Below, piece by piece: positions 57,655-64,000 of a stretch of DNA of 64,000 nt. Both the position numbers and the translations under genes were made by a program. The DNA is from Myxococcales bacterium (lineage in GTDB: Bacteria; Myxococcota_A; Polyangia; Palsa-1104), in the NCBI GenBank assembly GCA_003170275.1, contig PNAM01000010.1, forward strand, positions 321,656-385,655, in the 5' to 3' direction. Below the pieces are notes generated by a model. The model searched no databases and was not told the DNA's origin. It was given only the letters and a program-made list of their open reading frames with translations. The first letter of the stretch is position 1. Each line of letters begins with the position of its first letter.

Positions 57655-59339
57655 TGCAACCCGCCCTGCGCCGCGCGCTGGGGCCCAGGTAGAAAGTGTC
57701 GCATCAGATCGTTACGCGACGCGAGCAGCAGCAGGAACACCAACAGCGCCACCCCGACGTAGCCGGCGCGCGCGCGCGTGCGTTCGGACACCGGGCGCCG
57801 GCGCACCGCTTCGACCATCACCAGCGAGGCCTGCCCACCGTCGAGCAGCGGCACCGGCAACAGGTTGAGCAGGCCGAGATTGAGCGACACCAGCGCCGCC
57901 ATCACCAGGAACTGCTCGACGCCGTGCTGCGCCGCCACGCCCGCCACCTGGTAGATGAGGATCGGCCCGCCGATCGCGCTCGCCGGGAGACGGCCGAGCA
58001 GCGTCATGGCGAGCACCCGCACCAGCGTGCCGGTCACCGACAGCGCGCGACCGACCGCGTGCGCGATCGCGCCGGTCAGGTGCGTCTCGACCGCGACCTC
58101 GGGCACCGGCTGGATCGCACGCGCGCCCTCGGCGCCGAACACCCACAGCTCGCTCTCGCCCTGGTACTCGTCGAGCTCGTGGCGCTCCTGCGCCTTGAAG
58201 CGCGCCTGATGCGGCCCGCCACCTTTTCCGGGCGTCTTCCAGCTGATCGCGTGCTCGGAGTCGGGGTGCTCCTCGAGCTGCTGCGCGAACAGCTCCCACG
58301 AAGTTAGCTTGAGGCCGTCGAGCGTCTCGAGCACGTCGCCGGGACGCAGGCCGATGCCGCCCAGGCTGGCCGCGGGCGTGCCCGGCTCGACCGAATGGAT
58401 GAACAGATCGGCGGGCCGCAACCCCGCGTCGTATTTCTTGTCGGCCGATGCCTGCGGCACGATCACCGCCGAGCCCGGCTCGAGCCGCGCCACCTCGGCG
58501 AACCCGAGCGGCGCGCGCTGCGGTCGCAGGTAGGTGACCACCAGCATGCCGCCCGAATGCGGGTTGAGCACCGGCTCGAGATCCGCCGCGTTCTGCACCG
58601 GCCGTCCCTGGATCGAGGTCAGGATGTCGAAGGTGCGCAGCCCGGCACGAAAGGCGGCGGTGTCCTCGTCGAGCACGCCGACCTGCGGCAGCCGGAAGTG
58701 CGGCGCCACGCCGATCAGACCCACGCGCTCGCGCACCCCGAACGCATCGGCGCGTAGGTGCACGCGCGGGGTCACGATCTTGGTGAGCGGCTTGTCCGAG
58801 CCCGCGCGCTCGACGGTGATGCGCAGCTCGCGTCCGGGCGCCGCCAGCACCAGCCGGTTCAGCTCGTCCCAGGTGGCGACCGGCTGCCCGTCCACCGCGA
58901 CCACCTTGTCGCCGACGCGCAGATCCGCGCCCTGCGCCGGCTGCCCGGCGAGCACGGTGCCGATGGTGGCCGATCGCGCGGTGCCCTGGCGCGCGTAGAG
59001 CTGCGCGAAGATGAACAGCGGAAAGATCAGGTTGGCGAGCGGCCCGGCCAGGATCACCACCAGCCGCTGCCACGGCGCGCGCAAGTGGAACGCGTGCTTC
59101 TCGGCGCCGCGCGGCACCGGCTCGTGGCGATCTTCGCCGAGCAGCCGCACGTATCCACCGAGCGGAATCAGCGACACGGCATATTCGGTGTCGCCGCGCT
59201 TGATCGACGCGAGCTTGGGCCCGAAGCCGATCGACAGCTTGAGCACCTTGATATCGAGCAGGCGCGCGGCCGCAAAGTGCCCGAGCTCGTGCACCGTGAT
59301 GAGCAGCCCGATGAGGACGATGAACCAGACCAGCGACAC
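57651..59339 (-). CDS. rseP: RseP-like site-2 (M50) membrane metalloprotease with two PDZ domains
   Basis: 562 residues from a GTG at 59339, with GGGGGA 5 nt upstream; longer readings run through other genes. HELGH at His17-His21 is the zinc site in the first helix and LLPVPLLDGGQ the second half-site. Two PDZ domains lie between (ADLRVGDKVVAVDGQPVATWDEL; LRPGDVLETLDG). At 562 residues it is longer than the ~450 of E. coli RseP, with an insert around 390-450 (SWKTPGKGGGPHQARFKAQE). It cuts anti-sigma factors and remnant signal peptides in the membrane. Confidence 0.95.
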   Translation of the reverse strand: MSLVWFIVLIGLLITVHELGHFAAARLLDIKVLKLSIGFGPKLASIKRGDTEYAVSLIPLGGYVRLLGEDRHEPVPRGAEKHAFHLRAPWQRLVVILAGPLANLIFPLFIFAQLYARQGTARSATIGTVLAGQPAQGADLRVGDKVVAVDGQPVATWDELNRLVLAAPGRELRITVERAGSDKPLTKIVTPRVHLRADAFGVRERVGLIGVAPHFRLPQVGVLDEDTAAFRAGLRTFDILTSIQGRPVQNAADLEPVLNPHSGGMLVVTYLRPQRAPLGFAEVARLEPGSAVIVPQASADKKYDAGLRPADLFIHSVEPGTPAASLGGIGLRPGDVLETLDGLKLTSWELFAQQLEEHPDSEHAISWKTPGKGGGPHQARFKAQERHELDEYQGESELWVFGAEGARAIQPVPEVAVETHLTGAIAHAVGRALSVTGTLVRVLAMTLLGRLPASAIGGPILIYQVAGVAAQHGVEQFLVMAALVSLNLGLLNLLPVPLLDGGQASLVMVEAVRRRPVSERTRARAGYVGVALLVFLLLLASRNDLMRHFLPGPQRAAQGGLQ

Positions 59340-59350
59340 GAGGTCCCCCG

Positions 59351-59716
59351 CTACTGCGGCCTTTTGTCCTCGACATAGGCGACGGCAGTTCCGCTCGAGG
59401 TCACGCTGTCGGTCTGCGCGCTCTGCGTCGAGAGCTGCACGCCCTGCGCCGCGCTCTCGTCGTGCACGTCGATCACCGCGTCGGCGTCGAGCTGGCACGC
59501 GCGGTCCTGCAGGCTGCGATCGCGGCGGCTCGGATTGCCGTCGGAGCTCACGCTCAACGGCCCGAGCACGCGAAACGGCCGCGACGGTGTCACGCCCAGC
59601 GGATACATCTCGATGCGCGCGCAGCGCTGCGCGTGCTCACGCTCGGCGCTCCGCTGCTCCGGGCTGGTCGCACACGCGGCGGCGCACAGGATTCCCAACA
59701 CCAGGTACTTGCCCAT
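59351..59716 (-). CDS. Small lipoprotein of unknown function
   Basis: 121 residues. The signal (MGKYLVLGILCAAAC) ends at Cys15 (CAAAC), a usable lipobox. The mature part has RPFRVLGPLSVSSDGNPSRRDRSLQDRACQLDADAVIDVHD, with the shape of YbjQ/heavy-metal-binding-like folds (a beta hairpin then a helix and VIDVH strand). Two further cysteines may pair (QRCARI, RACQLD). It sits between the RseP gene (11 bp) and the next lipoprotein-like gene. Function unknown. Confidence 0.75.
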   Translation of the reverse strand: MGKYLVLGILCAAACATSPEQRSAEREHAQRCARIEMYPLGVTPSRPFRVLGPLSVSSDGNPSRRDRSLQDRACQLDADAVIDVHDESAAQGVQLSTQSAQTDSVTSSGTAVAYVEDKRPQ

Positions 59717-59725
59717 GTCCCGAGT

Positions 59726-61621
59726 CTACAGCGACGGCGCTTCCGGCGCGACCGGCTGCAACGACGGCGCGACGTGCGGCGGCGGAATGGGCATGGGCGG
59801 CATCATCGGCGGGTTGAGCAGCGGCGACAGCGCCACGCGCCACAGCGCGCCGTTGAGCCGCGCGGTGCCCATGATCGCCGCGGATGGCACGTGGGTGGTC
59901 ACCTCGTAGCGACGGCCCGACGCGTTGGTGGTGGTGACGATCGCACCCGAGCCGACCTGGTGCAGGAGCTGCTCGAGCACCGCCTTCTGCTGCTCGTCGA
60001 GGTCGCTCGCCTGCTGCATCAGCCCGGCGGCGAAGCGCGCCATCTTGGCGGTCTCCAGGTAGGACAGCGACACGCGCGCGCCCGGACGGAACTGCAGCGC
60101 CTCGGCGAAGCCCGCTTCGTCGCCGAGCGAGGCGGCCTTCTGCCCCGATGCGGTATTGATCATCGCCTCGAGGCGCGGCGCCCAGTCGGCGCCCAGCGTG
60201 AACAGCGCCTGCTCACCCATGAACGCGGTGGCCAGCGTGAGCTTGGCGCCGAACATCGTCTCGAACAGGCGGCGCTCGGGCTCGGCGCCCTGCGGCCACT
60301 TCGGCGTGAGCTCGACCAGATCGACGTCGGCGCCGGCGATGCGCGCCTCCTTCTTCTTGACCGAGAAGCGCGAGCCGAAGCGCGCCGGATCGAGCAAGAG
60401 CGCGCGCACCACCAGCCCGCCGAGCTGCCCGCCGAGCTCCTCGTAGACTTGCATCACCGCCGCGCGCGCCATGCCCGGATCGGTCACGCGATACGCGCCG
60501 CCCACGCCCACGCCGCCGGTGCGCCCGGGCCACACCGCGTAGGCGACCTCGCCGCCGGTGGTGAGCGCGGCCTTCTCGAGCGACCTGCGCCAGCGATCGA
60601 CCTGGATCACGTCCGGCCGGTGCGCGGGAACCGCGTCGGCGAAGTAGGCCAGCGAGGCCTGGATGTCCTCGGCGCGCGCGCGCTGGCTGGCGTGCGTCGC
60701 GTACACCAGCACCGAGTCGGGCGGCAGGAACTGCGTGCCCCACGCCGGGCCGGGCTGCTGCTGCTGCACGAAGTTGGCCCACGCGCCGTCCTGCTTGCCG
60801 TCGAGGCGCGCGGTGATGGTCAGCCCGCCGGAGTCGAGATCGATCAACAGCTCGAGATCCGAGACCGAGCCCAGGTCGCGCGTCAGCGACTTGATGCCGC
60901 GCAGCGCGAACGCGGCCTGCGGATCGTTGGCCGCGCCGCCCAGGTTGGCGATGCGCGCGAAGTGTCCGAGGATCGCGTCGAGCTGCGGCCCGAACGCCGA
61001 GTACAGATTGTCCATGCGCACGTGCACCAGCATCGGCGCGTCCTGCCGCTTCATCACCTGCGGCGTGAGCAGCCGCGCGGTCGACTGCAACAGATCTTGC
61101 CGCCACGCGATCACCGCGTAGCCGGCGGTGAAGCCCACGTAAACGGTGCCCTGTTGCGACGGCACCACGAAGCCCCACGGTTTGGCCTCGAGCTTGGCGC
61201 CGCGCGCGATCAACGCCTTCTCCACAGCGTCGCGGCTGAGCACCGGCATCATCGCCACGTACGGACGCACGTTGCCGCGCGCCAGCAGCGACGGGTTCAA
61301 CAGGCCGATCGCCGCCGGCCGCTTCCAATCGATCGTCGCCGCGAGGGTGGCGTCGAGTCCGATCATCCCCGCGAGCTGCGCGCGCAACGCGAGCGCGTCT
61401 TGCGGCACGCCCGGCGCGAGCTGCTGCATCACGCGCTCAGCGTCCGAGACCACCAGGTACCCCATCAGCTCGCTCGTCACCTCGGGACCGGGCGGCAACG
61501 CGACCTCGACCGCGACCGCCTGGCTGGGCGTCGCGACCTTGGCGTTGCGCGGGAGTGAAGATGAGCAGTCGAGGAAGGGAGCGAACAACAGGAGGGGAAC
61601 GAGGTGGCGGGCGAATCTCAT
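59726..61621 (-). CDS. Large secreted protein of unknown function
   Basis: 631 residues from the ATG at 61621, ATGA-coupled to the TPR lipoprotein upstream. The start MRFARHLVPLLLFAPFLDCSSS is a signal; the Cys at 19 could be lipid-modified, but Asp at -1 is poor. The body has repeated two-layer patterns (YLVVSDAERVMQQLAPGVPQDALAL; GVRMDNLYSAFG-like segments) and a pro-rich C-terminus (PPMMPPMPIPPPHVAPS). No family is recognised. Length and style match the myxobacterial cell-surface or beta-helix-like proteins often found beside TPR lipoproteins. Confidence 0.75.
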   Translation of the reverse strand: MRFARHLVPLLLFAPFLDCSSSLPRNAKVATPSQAVAVEVALPPGPEVTSELMGYLVVSDAERVMQQLAPGVPQDALALRAQLAGMIGLDATLAATIDWKRPAAIGLLNPSLLARGNVRPYVAMMPVLSRDAVEKALIARGAKLEAKPWGFVVPSQQGTVYVGFTAGYAVIAWRQDLLQSTARLLTPQVMKRQDAPMLVHVRMDNLYSAFGPQLDAILGHFARIANLGGAANDPQAAFALRGIKSLTRDLGSVSDLELLIDLDSGGLTITARLDGKQDGAWANFVQQQQPGPAWGTQFLPPDSVLVYATHASQRARAEDIQASLAYFADAVPAHRPDVIQVDRWRRSLEKAALTTGGEVAYAVWPGRTGGVGVGGAYRVTDPGMARAAVMQVYEELGGQLGGLVVRALLLDPARFGSRFSVKKKEARIAGADVDLVELTPKWPQGAEPERRLFETMFGAKLTLATAFMGEQALFTLGADWAPRLEAMINTASGQKAASLGDEAGFAEALQFRPGARVSLSYLETAKMARFAAGLMQQASDLDEQQKAVLEQLLHQVGSGAIVTTTNASGRRYEVTTHVPSAAIMGTARLNGALWRVALSPLLNPPMMPPMPIPPPHVAPSLQPVAPEAPSL

Positions 61622-62406
61622 GGACCGGGGCTCGCTTTCTTCGGGGGCGCACGCGTGCGAGCCAGCGCGAGCAGCGACACGAACTTCGCGTTGCTCTTCA
61701 GCGTCGCGAAGCTGTCGTCGCTCTCCACTTGCCCCAGATCTTCGATCCCGCGATCGAGCGCTTCGCCGAGCCACTTGTAGGCCTCGTCGTCGTGCCCGCT
61801 CACCACTGCCGCCACCGCCCGCCCGTAAGGTGCATACGCCTTGCCCGGAGTCGCGCGGTCGAGACGGTCGAAGATCGCGTTCGCCTGAACCTGGTCCTTC
61901 TTCTTTGCAAGCACGAGGCCGAGCGTATAGAGCGCGGCCGGATCGTTCTGGGCATAGACGAGCGCTTCCCTCAGGTGACGCTCGGCACCGTCGAGATCGT
62001 GCGCGGCGTACAGCACCTTGCCGAGCGCGGCGTGCGCGTCGGTGTCGTGCGGCTCGCTCTTGAGCATGCGTTCGTACTGCGTGCGCGCGCAGGCGTTGTC
62101 GTCTTGCCGCACGCACACCATCGCCAGGCCCTGCAAGGCCGCGCGCGCCTTTGCGTCCAGGTCGATCGCGGTCTGGTATTCCCGCTTGGCCTCGTCGAGC
62201 TTTTCCTGCTCGAACAGCGCGTTGCCGAGCAACGTATGCGCGTTCGGATCCTTGGCGTTCGACTGCAGCGCGGCGCGGTATTCCTTGACCGCGCCCGGCA
62301 GGTCACCCTGCTTGAACAGCACGTTGCCGGCGGCCTTGTGCTTGGCCTCCTCCGGGCTGCAACCAAGCGCGCAACACACCAAGAATGCCGAAACGACGAG
62401 TTTCAC
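61618..62406 (-). CDS. TPR lipoprotein
   Basis: 262 residues from a GTG at 62406. The signal ends at ALGC (lipobox, Cys16). Five or six TPR repeats follow (KAAGNVLFKQGDLPGAVKEYRAALQSNAKDPNAHTLLGNALFEQEKLDEAKREYQTAIDLDAKA; ALYTLGLVLAKKKDQVQANAIF). It is coupled to the downstream unknown gene, so the two proteins probably interact. Divergent from the conserved protein at 62447. Confidence 0.85.
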   Translation of the reverse strand: MKLVVSAFLVCCALGCSPEEAKHKAAGNVLFKQGDLPGAVKEYRAALQSNAKDPNAHTLLGNALFEQEKLDEAKREYQTAIDLDAKARAALQGLAMVCVRQDDNACARTQYERMLKSEPHDTDAHAALGKVLYAAHDLDGAERHLREALVYAQNDPAALYTLGLVLAKKKDQVQANAIFDRLDRATPGKAYAPYGRAVAAVVSGHDDEAYKWLGEALDRGIEDLGQVESDDSFATLKSNAKFVSLLALARTRAPPKKASPGP

Positions 62407-62446
62407 GCGCGGAGCGATAGCACGGACGCTGTGCTAGGATCAAACC

Positions 62447-63334
62447 GTGGCCGACTCGAAGGTACAGCCGCCGCTCGACATCGAGGAGCTGCTGCACGAG
62501 CTGACCAACAAGATGGAGCGGGTCAAGCAGCTCTACGAGCAGTACTTCATGGGCATCGAGAAGATCGAGCCGCTGACCGCGCGCAAGGAAGTTCAGCGGA
62601 CCATGCTGATGCTGCAGCAGCTGCATATCCGCAATACTGGATTGCGCTTCAAGTTCAACACCATGCTTCAGAAGTGGAACATCTATATCACTTATTGGAA
62701 CCGCATCCTCCGCGAGATCGAGAACGGAACCTACGCGCGACACGTGGTCAAGGCGCAGCGCGCCGCCGAGCGCGAGGGCAAGACGCTGCCCGACGAGATG
62801 CGCATCAAGAATCGCCCGGCGTCGGGGACGTTCGACACCGGCGCCAAGCCCGAGAAGCACTTTCTCGACATGGACTCCGACGCGCATCTGACCGCGTTGC
62901 CGGCCGATGAGGGCCGCACGGCGAAGGTAGACGACGGCACCGATCCCGGCTTCGAGCGCGTGCCCGCGTCCGGCCCGCTGCCGATGTTCGCCGCGCCGTC
63001 GCCTGCTCCGGAAGCGGCACGCCGCGCCAACTCGAGCCTCACGCCGCTGCCGCCGCCCACCCCGCCGCCGCGCCCGCCGGCCACACCGCCGAGGCCGCTG
63101 CCCCAGGTGCCGGGCATCAGCGAGCAGGAGCTGCGCGCGCTGCACCAGAAATATCTGCAGACCCGCAGGCTGTCCGGCGAATCGCAGAACGTCAGCTTCG
63201 AGACGCTGGTCAACTCGGTCGCCAAGCAGGTGGGCAAGGTGCTCGAGCAGCCCGGAATCGCCGGCGTGCGCTTCGACGTGGCGCTGCAGAACGGCAAGAC
63301 GATCTTGAAGGCGATCCCGCAGCGCAAGAAATAG
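62447..63334 (+). CDS. Conserved myxobacterial protein with MXAN_5187-type C-terminal domain
   Basis: 295 residues from a GTG at 62447 with AGGA upstream. An N-terminal helical region (IEELLHELTNKMERVKQLYEQYFMGIEKIEPLTARKEVQRTML) reads as a coiled-coil bundle, then a Pro-rich linker with PPPTPPPRPPATPPRP. The C-terminus (LHQKYLQTRRLSGESQNVSFETLVNSVAKQVGKVLEQPGIAGVRFDVALQNGKTILKAIP) matches, from memory, the domain named after M. xanthus MXAN_5187. Role unknown. The domain supports the myxobacterial assignment of this window. Confidence 0.8.
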   Translation: MADSKVQPPLDIEELLHELTNKMERVKQLYEQYFMGIEKIEPLTARKEVQRTMLMLQQLHIRNTGLRFKFNTMLQKWNIYITYWNRILREIENGTYARHVVKAQRAAEREGKTLPDEMRIKNRPASGTFDTGAKPEKHFLDMDSDAHLTALPADEGRTAKVDDGTDPGFERVPASGPLPMFAAPSPAPEAARRANSSLTPLPPPTPPPRPPATPPRPLPQVPGISEQELRALHQKYLQTRRLSGESQNVSFETLVNSVAKQVGKVLEQPGIAGVRFDVALQNGKTILKAIPQRKK

Positions 63335-63340
63335 GGCGCG

Positions 63341-64000
63341 CTACGGGAGCCGCGCCTCGTCGATCAGCTTGTCCTCTCTCCACAGCGCGTGCTCGAGCGC
63401 AACCAGCAGCGGCTTGAGCGAGGTCTCGTCGTTGGCCGAGATCGCGATCGAGCGCTCGCGCTCCGCCGCCAGCTCCATCACCTGCTCGCCCGACAGCCGG
63501 TCGACCTTGTTGAACACCAGCAGGCGCGGCTTCTCCATCAGGTCGAGCTCGCCGAGGATGCGCTCGACCGACAGGATGTGCTGCTCGCGCGCCGGGTCGG
63601 CTCCGTCCACCACGTGCACCAGCAGGTCGGCCTCGTCGAGCTCTTCGAGCGTGGCGCGAAAGGCGGCCACCAGATCTTTGGGCAGATCGCGGATGAAGCC
63701 GACCGTGTCGGTGACGATGATCTCGCGCTCGTCGGGAAAGCGCAGGCGGCGCGAAGTCGGATCGAGCGTGGCGAACAGCTTGTCCTCGACCAGCACCTCG
63801 CCGCGCGTGAGCGCGTTGACCAGCGTCGACTTGCCCGCGTTGGTGTAGCCGACGATCGAGACAATCGGCAGCCGGCCGCGCGTGCGCAACGCGCGCCGCT
63901 GCTCGCGCCGCTTGCCGAGCTGACGGATGTGCTCGTCGAGCAGGTGGATCTTGTCGCGCGCGCGGCGCCGGTTCACCTCGAGCTTGGTCTCGCCGGGACC
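63341..64000 (-). CDS. hflX: GTPase HflX, C-terminal part (starts outside the window)
   Basis: The frame runs open to the window edge, reading [13 protein letters not shown], the hallmark region before the HflX G domain, so the true start lies beyond 64000. G domain motifs: GYTNAGKST (G1), DTVGF (G3) and NKVD (G4). HflX splits stalled 70S ribosomes under stress. It ends 7 bp from the convergent conserved gene. Confidence 0.95.
   Translation of the reverse strand, partial: GPGETKLEVNRRRARDKIHLLDEHIRQLGKRREQRRALRTRGRLPIVSIVGYTNAGKSTLVNALTRGEVLVEDKLFATLDPTSRRLRFPDEREIIVTDTVGFIRDLPKDLVAAFRATLEELDEADLLVHVVDGADPAREQHILSVERILGELDLMEKPRLLVFNKVDRLSGEQVMELAAERERSIAISANDETSLKPLLVALEHALWREDKLIDEARLP

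Overview
The window is a GC-rich chromosomal segment with dense, mostly leftward operons. It has no insertion sequences, phage genes, CRISPR array or RNA genes that I can see. The gene set points to a myxobacterium-like deltaproteobacterium (Myxococcota or a near relative). Signs of this are many TPR proteins and lipoproteins, an FHA/TonB-like protein of the AgmX/PglI type, a TonB-ExbB-ExbD-ExbD set beside an Oar-like receptor, and a short OPX protein paired with its own beta-barrel. Genes often overlap by 1 or 4 nt (ATGA, GTGA, TTGA, TAATG), so translational coupling is probably the rule. The longest gene-free stretches are only about 155 bp (9753-9907 and 33807-33964), and both carry promoter-like sequence.

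Region 1 (1-9.8 kb) is a surface polysaccharide locus. It holds a cut DegT-type aminotransferase, a sugar epimerase, a WecA-like phosphosugar transferase fused to a membrane/Rossmann part of a CapD-like protein, RfbD, RfbB, an O-antigen ligase/polymerase with a TPR tail, a short OPX export lipoprotein, its likely beta-barrel partner and a small secreted protein. A strong sigma70-type promoter (TTGACA-17-GATAAT) precedes the leftward part. Region 2 (9.9-19.3 kb) is one leftward operon of six envelope genes: a coiled-coil protein, three TPR proteins, a small periplasmic protein and an FHA-TM-TonB-like protein. It resembles the Myxococcus Agl/Glt gliding or trans-envelope machinery, and has its own promoter (TTGACC-17-TATAAA).

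Region 3 (19.3-30.6 kb) runs leftward: rplU-rpmA-obg from their own promoter, preceded upstream by a coupled chain of a TonB-dependent receptor, two paralogous lipoproteins, gatC-gatA-gatB, mtnA and a PilZ protein. Region 4 (30.7-38.0 kb) runs rightward: TPR lipoprotein, TonB, ExbB, two ExbDs, a lipoprotein and an Oar-like receptor, closed by a clear intrinsic terminator.

Region 5 (38-49.2 kb) holds an active/degenerate M16 protease pair, a DUF885 protein, an esterase-like lipoprotein, an unknown lipoprotein, a DUF4388/PEGA-like membrane protein, a 58-residue membrane protein and an M61 peptidase with PDZ domain. Region 6 (49-64 kb) is mainly housekeeping: ilvE, glnE, glmU, an SCP2-CoA transferase/racemase pair behind a palindromic operator, a YdcH-like protein and a DUF1285-like protein that seems to start at CTG, tsaB, rseP, three lipoprotein or secreted genes, a myxobacterial conserved protein and a 5'-truncated hflX. 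All assignments rest on reading motifs and gene context; no database search was run.
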